A DNA stretch of 41,416 nt. Source: Bacteroidales bacterium. GTDB lineage: Bacteria > Bacteroidota > Bacteroidia > Bacteroidales > UBA932. Made by a program: the position numbers and the translations under genes. The stretch lies in contig JAFZVU010000055.1 in NCBI GenBank assembly GCA_017617655.1, positions 1-41,416 on the forward strand, read 5' to 3'. Every line of letters starts with the position of its first letter. Position 1 is the stretch's first letter. The notes under the pieces are model-generated. The model worked only from the letters and a program-made list of their open reading frames with translations, did no database searches and was not told the DNA's origin. Shown here in pieces: positions 1 through 6,486 of the stretch.

Positions 1-7
1 CAGTGAC

Positions 8-154
8 ATGATTAATGAAGATTCGGGACAGTTTATTGTATTATTGATTGTCTGCGGAATTATCCTTGCAGTCGGTATCGCCTTTTTCATAGTCTATTCC
101 GTCGGGAAGAAGACTTATGCCAAAGAACTGGCAGAACTGGAGGATAATCAGTAA
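8..154 (+). CDS. Small single-pass membrane peptide (or 3' end of a larger gene)
   Basis: An open frame ends at TAA 152-154 and has an ATG at 8, giving 48 residues. The frame is open to the window edge, so this may be the tail of a longer gene. Residues 9-30 form one strongly hydrophobic helix (FIVLLIVCGIILAVG...). A charged tail follows (GKKTYAKELAELEDNQ) and could be coiled. The peptide is in the same reading frame as the sigma factor that starts 27 bases downstream, separated from it by one stop codon. I do not recognise a family. The position just before a sigma/anti-sigma pair hints at co-expression, but that is inference. Confidence 0.4.
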   Translation: MINEDSGQFIVLLIVCGIILAVGIAFFIVYSVGKKTYAKELAELEDNQ

Positions 155-181
155 CCGGCTATTCTTGAGGATTTCATAGGT

Positions 182-676
182 TTGACCCGAGAAGAGTTCA
201 TATCACTTGTTTCGGTCGAGCAGGAGCCGTTGCGGCGGTTCTTGCTCGCACTGTGCGGAGACAAGGCTGAGGCTGACGACATTGTTCAGGATGCGATGGT
301 CAACGCCTATGTGGCTTCGGGTTCTTTCCGCGGCAAGAGTAGTTTCGGCACATGGCTGTTCCGCATAGCTTATAACTGCTACATCGACCGGCTGCGATCG
401 CGAAAGCTGCTGACGGCGTCGCTGGACAGTCCGCAGGCGCAATCGATTGCCGGACAGGAGGCCAGCGACAGCTCTTTCCGATACGAGGAGTTATGGCGCG
501 CCATCCTCCAGCTCCCTGAAAAAGAAAGGGCCGCCCTGCTTCTTTTCTATATGGAAGACCGTCCTGTCAAAGAGATTGCTGCTATCCTGGACATCCCTGC
601 CGGCAGCGTGAGGGCATATCTCACACGCGGGAGATATCATATCAAATCATATTACGAAACATGGAAGACGAGATAA
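182..676 (+). CDS. ECF-type RNA polymerase sigma factor
   Basis: A 164-residue protein directing RNA polymerase to a special promoter set. Residues ~10-76 match sigma region 2 (EADDIVQDAMVNAY, then FRGKSSFGTWLFRIAYN, the typical ECF 2.3-2.4 pattern). Residues ~100-160 match region 4, with a helix-turn-helix (VKEIAAILDIPAGSVRAYLTRGR). There is no region 3 or C-terminal extension, as usual for ECF factors. No ATG precedes region 2; the best start is TTG at 182, with GAGGAT 10 bases upstream acting as a possible ribosome site. It overlaps the next gene by 16 bases, so the two are probably translated together. Family assignment is firm; the regulon is unknown. Confidence 0.9.
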   Translation: MTREEFISLVSVEQEPLRRFLLALCGDKAEADDIVQDAMVNAYVASGSFRGKSSFGTWLFRIAYNCYIDRLRSRKLLTASLDSPQAQSIAGQEASDSSFRYEELWRAILQLPEKERAALLLFYMEDRPVKEIAAILDIPAGSVRAYLTRGRYHIKSYYETWKTR

Positions 677-1071
677 GACAATTAATGCATGAGGCGGCTC
701 CGCAGCCGTCAGATCCGGCGCTGTTCCGGCTGGAATTGAATAGCAAGCTGGCTGCCGTTGAGCAGATTAAAGCATATCGTGACCGCGAGTACCGCCGCAG
801 CCGCCATACACTACGCATCGTCTTTGCTGCAGGAATCCTGGTCGGTGCCGCCCTTGCCATCCTTATAATCCTGCATCCGTTCGATATGCCGGATATCGCG
901 GGCATCTTTTCTGCGATAAATCCAGAAGCAACTGATGACAACTATTTGACCTATGTCCTGATACTGCTTGGCATACTGGCCACAGCCGGCGCCATCGTCC
1001 TTCCTCTTACAATATCTCGTCGCATGTCACCGTTTTCTTCATGGAAGAATCATTTTGTTTCCGAGGTATGA
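661..1071 (+). CDS. Probable membrane anti-sigma / sigma-associated protein
   Basis: A 136-residue protein with a charged cytoplasmic-looking N-terminus (residues 1-50, EIRQLMHEAAPQPSDPALF...) and two hydrophobic helices at about 51-71 and 95-116, ending in a short basic tail. Its ATG lies inside the sigma gene (16-base overlap), the usual arrangement for an ECF factor and the membrane protein that holds it inactive. No zinc-binding HxxxCxxC anti-sigma motif is visible, so the anti-sigma role rests on gene order and topology only. A hairpin overlaps its stop codon. Confidence 0.6.
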   Translation: MEDEIRQLMHEAAPQPSDPALFRLELNSKLAAVEQIKAYRDREYRRSRHTLRIVFAAGILVGAALAILIILHPFDMPDIAGIFSAINPEATDDNYLTYVLILLGILATAGAIVLPLTISRRMSPFSSWKNHFVSEV

Positions 1072-1096
1072 GAGTGCAGGGGCGATCTCACATACC
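1065..1096. repeat. Inverted repeat over the anti-sigma stop codon
   Basis: GGTATGAGA (1065-1073) pairs with TCTCACATACC (1086-1096), one bulge. A second complement, TCTCATACC, sits at 1161-1169 and could compete for the same arm. No T-run follows, so this is not a typical intrinsic terminator. Confidence 0.45.
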
Positions 1097-1231
1097 AAGG
1101 AACGTTATTATATGGAAACTGCGAGAATTTGCTCCGCAATATTGGAGTTATAGCATATAGTCTCATACCATGAAACAACTTGCTGATGCGGGGGAAAGCG
1201 CTCGCCAGTAGCAAAGATATTTGCTTCTACT

Positions 1232-1317
1232 GATGGTAGTGGTACAATATTGAACCGACTGCCATCAAATTAGGCCGATATTGAGGGTAGTGGTCCATAA
1301 ATCAGCCGACTACCATC
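1232..1317. repeat. Doublet of 35-nt palindromes (GGTAGTGG...CCGACTACC family)
   Basis: Two 35-base copies at 1232-1266 and 1283-1317, start-to-start 51 bases, identical at about 28 of 35 positions by eye. Each is GRKGGTAGTGG - variable loop - CCGACTRCCATC. The first arm of copy 1 (GATGGTAGT) also pairs perfectly with the last arm of copy 2 (ACTACCATC, 1309-1317), so the doublet can fold as two small hairpins or one large nested one. Confidence 0.75.
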
Positions 1318-1398
1318 ACTTTCGCTTTCCGAAGGCTTTGCTTTCCTTAGCAGCTGTTAATCCACCGCACAGATTTGATTTTGCCATTTCATGCAAAA

Positions 1399-1527
1399 GT
1401 GTGCGCCGCTCACCCCCTCTGGAGAGCCCTTCAGGACCTATCGGCAGCGCACACCCCTCGTTTTAAAGGCCAGTGTGCGCCGGCAACATGCGTTATACGC
1501 TCTGTGAGGCTGGTCTGCGGCGCACAC
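1399..1527. repeat. Doublet of 55-56-nt palindromes (GTGTGCGCC...GGCGCACAC family)
   Basis: Copy 1 is 1399-1454 (arms GTGTGCGC / GCGCACAC). Copy 2 is 1473-1527 (arms GTGTGCGCCG / CGGCGCACAC, a perfect 10-bp stem). Start-to-start spacing is 74 bases. The ~35-base interiors are not alike, while the terminal arms are conserved. Confidence 0.75.
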
Positions 1528-1581
1528 TTCTGTAAAATGGAAAGAGCAACCCCTTTCTGGCCGTGGTAGGAAAATCTCAGT

Positions 1582-1646
1582 GGGTTATTCTCGGACAGCA
1601 GCAAGAGCCATCTAAAGAGCTCCTGCTGCTGGACGGGAAATAACCC
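1582..1646 (-). repeat. 65-nt structured hairpin, copy A of the TTATC...GATAA family
   Basis: Outer arms GGGTTATT (1582-1589) and AATAACCC (1639-1646). Inner stem CAGCAGCA (1596-1603) with TGCTGCTG (1624-1631). Apex GAGCCATCTAAAGAGCTC (1605-1622). Read on the minus strand it aligns along its length with copy D at 7350-7414. Confidence 0.8.
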
Positions 1647-1705
1647 CATCTCCACGACCGGTTTATCTGCTGCTAATCCTCAGAGCTGCGAGCCACACAA
1701 ATGCA

Positions 1706-1772
1706 GAACTTATCCTCGCCAGGCAAAAGGGAGCCATTAGGCAGAGCTCCCTGCCTGGCGGGAGATAAGTTC
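1706..1772 (-). repeat. 67-nt structured hairpin, copy B of the TTATC...GATAA family
   Basis: Outer arms GAACTTATC (1706-1714) / GATAAGTTC (1764-1772), a perfect 9-bp match. Inner stem CGCCAGGCA (1717-1725) / TGCCTGGCG (1752-1760), also perfect. A GGGAGC/GCTCCC pair lies next to the apex. It has the same orientation as copy A, from which it is separated by 59 bases. The stem sequence differs from A, C and D while pairing is kept. Confidence 0.8.
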
Positions 1773-1811
1773 GGTGCTTTTGCTGTAGCCATAGTATCCA
1801 CTCGCCACCTA

Positions 1812-1934
1812 GTGTACAAGGTCTGCTAAAATGTTGCATGCCTTGTACACTTCAAAAACGTAAAGGATTGTAAGTCAGGGATTTGTAAAATATAGGTGCA
1901 CAAGGCCTGCGACAAATTTGCAGACCTTGTACGC
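1812..1934. repeat. Doublet of 39-nt palindromes (GTGTACAAGG...CCTTGTACAC family)
   Basis: Copy 1 spans 1812-1850 (arms GTGTACAAGG / CCTTGTACAC, perfect 10 bp). Copy 2 spans 1896-1934 (GTGCACAAGG / CCTTGTACGC, with inner CTGC/GCAG). Both are exactly 39 bases and start 84 bases apart. They lie just past the 3' end of the leftward flavodoxin gene. Confidence 0.8.
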
Positions 1935-1958
1935 ATGCTGACGGCAATGGCAGATAGG

Positions 1959-3296
1959 CTACGCAGATTCGATGACTTTCTTGTAGGGGGCGATCATGCC
2001 GTCGGTCATCTTGGAGCCGAGCTTGCGCTTGAGCTTGGGATTGTTCATCATGCCGCCCACGAGGTACATCGACAGAGAGGTCTTCCATTGCTTCTGCGGG
2101 AAATCGTACTGGCCGTGGCTCTTGAAGAACTTGTGGTCGGCGCGCATCAAGCCGCGCATCATGTAGATCAGGTCGCGGAAGATCTTCATGCCGCCCACTC
2201 CCAGGAAGTTCTGGGGCGGAGTGTAATGCTTCTCCATCGCGTAGGCCACCGTGGCGGCGAGGGCGTCGATCTCCTTGTCGACATCATGCTCGTCGGTAGC
2301 CACTCCTGCCAGAAAATTGCCACCGACCTGGGCGCGAGCCTCCAGCAGCATACGGAGGTTCTCTTCGACAGCATAGTCGCCCTCTACCAGATAGCCGAAG
2401 GGTGTGCCCATAGTGACGGTGCGGTGACCGTTGCAGAACTGGCGGTCGTCGTAAATCTTGAAGCGCGAGCCCATCGAGTGGTCCTTGATGCGGAAGGCGT
2501 AGAGGATGGCGTCGTGCTTGTGAATTGTGTTCCGAAGGAAATCGTCGAAACCGTCCTTGTAGACGCATTTGCCGGTGGCGGCGCAGCTGAAGCAGCTAAG
2601 GCAGCCTCCCATGAACGGGAAATCCTGTATATTGATGACGTCGCAGCCATAGGGGAAGACGGCGACGAAACGGTCTATCATGGCCTTCAGCCCACTGTCC
2701 TCCGGCAGGAGGTCGGTGACTATCACAGCTTTCTTGCTCTCGTCGTGCTGCACTGGCTCCGGAACGCTAGCAGAGTGCCTGATGCCCTCGCCAGCTGCTG
2801 TCTGCGGTCTTTTGAATTCGCCGCGGGAAAGCTTCCACAGAGTGAATTCCAGCCAGTCGACGGCCTGCTTCTGTCCTTTCTCCGACAGTATATCATCCAT
2901 ATCTGCCGACAGACCTTCGAGGAACGGAATGCCCATGTCGGCGCAATTGTCTTCAATGAAGCGGTGGGCCGTTATGTCATAGAAATGCTTCGAAGTAGTT
3001 AGCTGGGTGGCGGCTTTCCCCGAGAAATCCAGGCCGGCAGCTTTCAGCAGTTCGATGAAGCGGTGCAGCTGGCTGGGCACAAGGAAAGTATAGACCGGGT
3101 AGCAGAATATAATCAGGTCAGCCTTCCGGACGGCCTCCAGCGCACCGGAGAAATCTTTCTCAAATGCCTTTATCTTCTGTCCGGCGTCCAGATAGCTGAA
3201 GCTGTGGCCGGCAAACTTCTTCTCAAGGAACAGCGCAGTATGCAGCGTAATCGAGTTCTTGCCCTTGGGGCTTCCGTTAATTACAAGGATGTTCAT
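1959..3296 (-). CDS. Tandem flavodoxin-fold oxidoreductase with an Fe-S cysteine motif
   Basis: A 445-residue cytoplasmic flavoprotein made of two flavodoxin-like halves. The N-terminal half (about 1-165) opens with the FMN phosphate-binding loop of NADPH-dependent FMN reductases (MNILVINGSPKGKNS) and has YPVYTFLVPSQLHRF. The second half begins near residue 190 (KKAVIVTDLLPEDSG) and carries GGCLSCFSCAATGKC, a C-x2-C-x2-C-x5-C spacing like iron-sulfur flavoproteins of the Isf type. An alpha-helical tail of ~100 residues ends the protein. Most relatives have a single such domain, so this is a fused form. It is divergent from the porin gene, and a -7 box on its strand lies at 3317-3324. The electron acceptor is unknown. 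Confidence 0.75.
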   Translation of the reverse strand: MNILVINGSPKGKNSITLHTALFLEKKFAGHSFSYLDAGQKIKAFEKDFSGALEAVRKADLIIFCYPVYTFLVPSQLHRFIELLKAAGLDFSGKAATQLTTSKHFYDITAHRFIEDNCADMGIPFLEGLSADMDDILSEKGQKQAVDWLEFTLWKLSRGEFKRPQTAAGEGIRHSASVPEPVQHDESKKAVIVTDLLPEDSGLKAMIDRFVAVFPYGCDVINIQDFPFMGGCLSCFSCAATGKCVYKDGFDDFLRNTIHKHDAILYAFRIKDHSMGSRFKIYDDRQFCNGHRTVTMGTPFGYLVEGDYAVEENLRMLLEARAQVGGNFLAGVATDEHDVDKEIDALAATVAYAMEKHYTPPQNFLGVGGMKIFRDLIYMMRGLMRADHKFFKSHGQYDFPQKQWKTSLSMYLVGGMMNNPKLKRKLGSKMTDGMIAPYKKVIESA

Positions 3297-3316
3297 TGCA
3301 CGTTTGATATGTTACT

Positions 3317-3324
3317 CAAAGATA
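3317..3324 (-). promoter_or_regulatory. Bacteroidota -7 box for the flavodoxin gene
   Basis: Reads TATCTTTG on the minus strand, a full TAnnTTTG match, 20 bases before the ATG at 3296. A matching -33 TTTG at the usual spacing is not clear. Confidence 0.6.
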
Positions 3325-3350
3325 CAAATTACATTCAAACGGATAATTGG

Positions 3351-3358
3351 TATCTTTG
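3351..3358 (+). promoter_or_regulatory. Bacteroidota -7 box for the porin-transporter operon
   Basis: TATCTTTG, a full match to TAnnTTTG, 22 bases before the porin ATG at 3381. It supports starting the porin there and not at an upstream in-frame codon. It is back-to-back with an identical box on the other strand at 3317-3324. Confidence 0.65.
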
Positions 3359-3380
3359 TAGAGAAACCAAAACTAAAACT

Positions 3381-4436
3381 ATGAGAACAGTTTTCTTCAG
3401 AATCAGCCGGACGATCGTGCTGGCGGCCATTCTGGCTGGGGCGTGGAGCGTATCCTATGCCCAGTCGAAGATTCCTGGGTATCTTTCTGTCGGCGGATGG
3501 ATCGACGGACAGTATTCTTACGAGAGACAAGAAAATAATAATAAAGGTGTCGAGGCGTCCAGCACCTTCCATACAAGGCGTGCCCGTCTGGATGTGAAGG
3601 GCGGCATTACGGACAATATTGAGTTCCGTCTGCAGGCCGACGTGTCCGGCACGCCCAAGATGATCGATGCGTTTGTGAAATGCAAGATTAACAAGCAGAT
3701 CAATTTCGAGCTCGGACAGTTCAAGACTCCGTTCACCCTTGAGAACCAGTACTCTCCGCTGAATCAGGAAGGCATTGACAATGCCATAGTGATCAACAAG
3801 CTGGCCGGCTTCAGCGACGTGCTCGGAGGCAAGCGCGGGGCAGGCCGTGACATGGGAATAATGCTCTATGGAACAGCGTTCGATGACAACGGCGCCAGCT
3901 TCCCCTTACTCAGCTATTACTTGGGTGTATTCAACGGCAACGGTATCAACACCAAGGATGACAACCAGTCAAAAGACCTGATCGGCAGGATAGACATCCA
4001 TCCGTTTGTAAAGGAGCTGACGCTGTCGGCATCCGGAGTGCGCGGGACGTACGACAACGGAGTAGACAAGCATGCCCGCAACAACCGCTATTCTTTCGGC
4101 GGCGAATATAAGGACGATGCGCTGACCCTGCGTTCCGAATTTGTCCACGCCGATATCCAGTACGCATCTGCCTCGACCGAGTATGTAGGATTCTATGTAG
4201 TAGCCGGTTACTGGTTCCCGATAGGTGAATCAGCAAAGATGCGCCCCGTGGTCAGGTTTGATCACTACAATGAGATTGGTGTAATCCAGAAGATGAAGCA
4301 GACCAACTATATGGCCGGTCTGGATATCTGGCCCGAGAGCCACCTGCGCTTCCAGCTGAACTACACTCTGCTCAACCGCGAGCGATATGACAAGCCCGGG
4401 CATCTGTTCCAGGCGATGTTTTCTGTCAAATTCTAA
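3381..4436 (+). CDS. Outer-membrane porin, phosphate-selective O/P type
   Basis: A 351-residue outer-membrane beta-barrel. The ATG at 3381 is followed by a signal peptide (residues ~1-30, ending SVSYAQ). The mature protein begins with the Porin O/P pattern: GGWIDGQYSYE, then FHTRRARLDVKGGITDNIEFRLQADV and INFELGQFKTPFTLENQYSP. Alternating amphipathic strands run to a terminal aromatic (MFSVKF), typical of barrel proteins. The frame is open upstream of 3381, but a promoter box at 3351-3358 and the signal peptide fix the start. The transporter gene starts 13 bases after the stop, so the two form an operon. The substrate is probably an anion, which is inference from the family. Confidence 0.85.
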   Translation: MRTVFFRISRTIVLAAILAGAWSVSYAQSKIPGYLSVGGWIDGQYSYERQENNNKGVEASSTFHTRRARLDVKGGITDNIEFRLQADVSGTPKMIDAFVKCKINKQINFELGQFKTPFTLENQYSPLNQEGIDNAIVINKLAGFSDVLGGKRGAGRDMGIMLYGTAFDDNGASFPLLSYYLGVFNGNGINTKDDNQSKDLIGRIDIHPFVKELTLSASGVRGTYDNGVDKHARNNRYSFGGEYKDDALTLRSEFVHADIQYASASTEYVGFYVVAGYWFPIGESAKMRPVVRFDHYNEIGVIQKMKQTNYMAGLDIWPESHLRFQLNYTLLNRERYDKPGHLFQAMFSVKF

Positions 4437-4449
4437 AACCTGAACATAT

Positions 4450-5745
4450 ATGACTAAAACAAGAAAAGCATTAGTGAACGACGAGTGGATAGTAGTCGTT
4501 CTGGGATTTATCGTGCTGGCACTGTGCGTGATATTCCCCAGCGCAATGAACAGCCTCAAGATCCCCGGAATCCTGGCGAGCCAGAGTGCAAGCGCGCTCG
4601 GCGACTGGCAGGGATGGCTGGGCGCAGTCTATATCTTCCTATTTGTGCTGGCGCTGCTCTACCTGTCATCAGCCCTGACCGGAAAACCTTTCAAGGGCAT
4701 ATTCCTCTCATTCCTGGTAATATGCCTGTTGACGGTAATCTCGCTGGCGCTGGCGACAATCCCTTTCTGCAAGAAATACGGCCTTGAAGCAGTGCTGTTC
4801 GCAGTCATACTTGGCTTGATAATCAGCAACTTCTTCAAGATCCCTGAGTGGCTCAAACCGGCCATCCAGAGCGAGTTCTACATCAAGATAGGTATCGTCT
4901 GCCTCGGTGCGACAGTGCTCTATCAGGAAGTGCTGAAGTCCGGCGCATACGGCCTGGCACAGGCCCTTATCGTGGTGCTCTGCGTATGGTACTTCGGCTT
5001 CTGGGTTTCCCGCAAGGTCTTCAAGGTAGATGACGAGATGTCGACCATGCTTGCAAGCTCGGTAAGTATCTGCGGCGTTTCTGCCGCCATCGCCACCTGC
5101 GGAACCATCAAGGGCGACCAGAAGAAACTCTCATACGTCATTTCCCTCGTCATGGTAGTGGCCATCCCCATGCTCTACATCATGCCGCTGCTCTGCAACT
5201 GGCTGCTGCCGCTGTTCTTCCCCGGCAACGAGCTGGCTCAGGCCCAGGTGGCAGGAGCCTGGATCGGCGGAACCATCGACACAACAGCCGCAGTGGCCGC
5301 CTCCGGCGGAATCCTTGGAGACGAGGCCGGCCAGACAGCCGTAATCGTGAAAGCTTCTCAGAACGTGCTGATTGGCGTGGCAGCATTCCTCATCTCGCTG
5401 TTCTGGTCCCTCCGCGGCACCAAGGGTGTCGAGAAGACTTCAGGCAAAGTGATCTGGGAGCGCTTCCCCAAATTTGTTGTCGGAATGGTAGTGGCATCCA
5501 TCGTGTTCAGCCTCTTCTTCGCCGGCAGCAGCCCCGAAGGCATCGCCTACAAAGGCCTGGCAAAGAACTTCCAGAACATCTTCTTCTCGATAGCATTCGT
5601 CTGCATCGGTCTGGAGACCAACTTCAAGCAGATCTTCGCCAAGGAGAACAACCAGTCCCTCAAGGCCTTCCTCACCGCCCAGGGCTTCAACATCCTGTTC
5701 ACCCTGCTCGTAGCATCCCTGCTCTTCGGAGTCATCAAGAACTAG
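4450..5745 (+). CDS. YeiH/UPF0324 family transporter (putative sulfate exporter family)
   Basis: A 431-residue polytopic inner-membrane protein with about 11 hydrophobic helices. Family hallmarks are ILGLIISNFFKIPEW, KIGIVCLGATVLYQEV, SSVSICGVSAAIATCGTI and GAWIGGTIDTTAAVAASG, with the final FKQIFAKENNQ-FLTAQGFNILFT segment. It carries an extra N-terminal hydrophobic region relative to the short form of the family. It lies 13 bases downstream of an O/P-type porin, which suggests that an anion crosses both membranes through this pair. The name 'sulfate exporter' is an annotation habit; the real substrate is not shown by the sequence. A hairpin terminator follows at 5769-5794. Confidence 0.85.
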   Translation: MTKTRKALVNDEWIVVVLGFIVLALCVIFPSAMNSLKIPGILASQSASALGDWQGWLGAVYIFLFVLALLYLSSALTGKPFKGIFLSFLVICLLTVISLALATIPFCKKYGLEAVLFAVILGLIISNFFKIPEWLKPAIQSEFYIKIGIVCLGATVLYQEVLKSGAYGLAQALIVVLCVWYFGFWVSRKVFKVDDEMSTMLASSVSICGVSAAIATCGTIKGDQKKLSYVISLVMVVAIPMLYIMPLLCNWLLPLFFPGNELAQAQVAGAWIGGTIDTTAAVAASGGILGDEAGQTAVIVKASQNVLIGVAAFLISLFWSLRGTKGVEKTSGKVIWERFPKFVVGMVVASIVFSLFFAGSSPEGIAYKGLAKNFQNIFFSIAFVCIGLETNFKQIFAKENNQSLKAFLTAQGFNILFTLLVASLLFGVIKN

Positions 5746-5768
5746 CAGCAATACGAATTTAAATAGAA

Positions 5769-5794
5769 AACGGGAGGCCATATGACCTCCCGTT
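5769..5794. terminator. Bidirectional hairpin terminator
   Basis: AACGGGAGG (5769-5777) pairs with CCTCCCGTT (5786-5794). The A-rich run before it supplies a U-tract for the leftward gene. It sits between convergent genes and overlaps the stop codon of the DUF2442 gene. Confidence 0.75.
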
Positions 5795-6212
5795 ATGCTG
5801 CTATATATTCCTGTCCAAGTTCCCTGATCTTGGACAATATCTCCTGTTCTTTCTCTTTAGACGGTTTTTTGACGCCGTTGATATAGTTCCTCAGCAGAGT
5901 TGCATTATACCCGAATTTCTGTGCGAAACCGGCTATGTTAATCTCGGGATGCGAAAGGAAGAAGACCTGCAGCGCCGTCGGCTCTGCATCGTCATAGAAG
6001 AAGCTCTCAATGCTTACGTCTTCATCTAGCTTCGGCCAATGAAAACCGATGGGACTCGTCTCATAATCGTTCCTTTGCTCATCGGTTGCAGTTCTGAGAT
6101 GCTTGTACCATAATAGGGATTGGCGATAAGTCTTGCCGTCATCGCTCAGGCCGTAAAGCCAGTCACCGTCAAACCATATTTTACTGATCGTTTTCATCTC
6201 CGAATATTTCAT
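5793..6212 (-). CDS. DUF2442 protein with C-terminal helix-turn-helix (candidate antitoxin)
   Basis: A 139-residue protein. Residues ~6-78 match DUF2442 (ISKIWFDGDWLYGLSDDGKTYRQSL, ending IGFHWPKLDEDVSIESFF). Residues ~85-135 form a DNA-binding fold of the Xre type (INIAGFAQKFGYNATLLRNYINGVKKPS), a common DUF2442-HTH layout. The first ATG (6212) lies 32 bases inside the upstream DUF4160 gene; an alternative ATG is at 6197. The overlap means coupled translation. DUF4160-DUF2442 neighbours are commonly predicted to be a toxin-antitoxin pair; the HTH would make this the autoregulating partner. Toxicity is not shown here. Confidence 0.8.
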   Translation of the reverse strand: MKYSEMKTISKIWFDGDWLYGLSDDGKTYRQSLLWYKHLRTATDEQRNDYETSPIGFHWPKLDEDVSIESFFYDDAEPTALQVFFLSHPEINIAGFAQKFGYNATLLRNYINGVKKPSKEKEQEILSKIRELGQEYIAA

Positions 6213-6432
6213 ACCAGCGGTTAACTATTATGTCTGCGTTCTCGTGGATTGTCTGTTCTATCCTGCGGAGATCGTTTGCTTTTATATTCTGCTCTTCTTC
6301 CAAGACGAAACCGTCTTCTTTCCATACAAACTTGGCGAAGCCGTTGTGCCCCCTGACATGAACGTGTACTGGCTCATGCTCTCTCGAAAAGAAGAAGAAT
6401 ACAAATCCGAATTGCCTGAATAACTCTGCCAT
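6181..6432 (-). CDS. DUF4160 protein (candidate toxin partner)
   Basis: An 83-residue protein starting at ATG 6432 (MAELFRQFGFVFFFF). The DUF4160 signature HEPVHVHVRG is followed by AKFVW and a helical end (RRIEQTIHENADIIVNRWYEIFG). An in-frame upstream start at 6480 is unlikely because the promoter box at 6450-6457 lies inside that extension. It overlaps the DUF2442-HTH gene by 32 bases. The promoter spacer contains an 18-base palindrome. DUF4160 proteins are small and conserved next to DUF2442 partners, but their biochemistry is not established. Confidence 0.8.
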   Translation of the reverse strand: MAELFRQFGFVFFFFSREHEPVHVHVRGHNGFAKFVWKEDGFVLEEEQNIKANDLRRIEQTIHENADIIVNRWYEIFGDENDQ

Positions 6433-6449
6433 AACTGTATCAGTTTCTA

Positions 6450-6481
6450 CAAAAATAGGTATTATTTTTAATACCAACAAA
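6450..6481 (-). promoter_or_regulatory. Complete promoter with palindromic operator for the DUF4160-DUF2442 pair
   Basis: On the minus strand, TTTG (6478-6481) is the -33 element and TATTTTTG (6450-6457) the -7 element, 20 bases apart, both full consensus. The spacer holds a perfect palindrome at 6458-6475, GGTATTA-TTTT-TAATACC, with 7-bp arms. A repressor bound there would block RNA polymerase. The HTH protein encoded in the operon is the obvious candidate. Confidence 0.7.
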
Positions 6482-6486
6482 TACTA

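Larger units (their letters stand above)
1072..1958. other. Non-coding intergenic island made of paired palindromes
   Basis: About 890 bases between the anti-sigma gene and the 3' end of the leftward flavodoxin gene. No frame here looks like a real protein. The stretch holds four successive palindrome families, each present as two neighbouring copies (1232-1317, 1399-1527, 1582-1772, 1812-1934), annotated separately. A further small hairpin lies at 1208-1230 (GTAGCAAA / TTTGCTTCTAC). No tRNA or recognisable riboswitch was seen. Confidence 0.7.

Noticed and set aside
1281-1655. Short open frames in the first palindrome island
   Set aside because: They cross the palindromes, have no start context and no protein-like pattern; the DNA is better explained by repeats.
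1582-1772. Integron attC-like sites
   Set aside because: The palindromes have GTTAT...ATAAC-like ends, but not the RYYYAAC/GTTRRRY core sites, and there is no integrase or cassette gene.
1232-1934. CRISPR array
   Set aside because: Repeats change family every ~150 bases, occur only twice each and have irregular spacers; there are no cas genes.
1896-3002. A 368-residue open frame on the plus strand
   Set aside because: It lies opposite the flavodoxin gene, has a repetitive Val/His/Ala/Leu-rich composition typical of an antisense frame, and no motif. The minus-strand protein has clear family motifs.
3063-3380. N-terminal extension of the porin
   Set aside because: The extra 106 codons are antisense to the flavodoxin start, contain both promoter boxes, and would bury the signal peptide.
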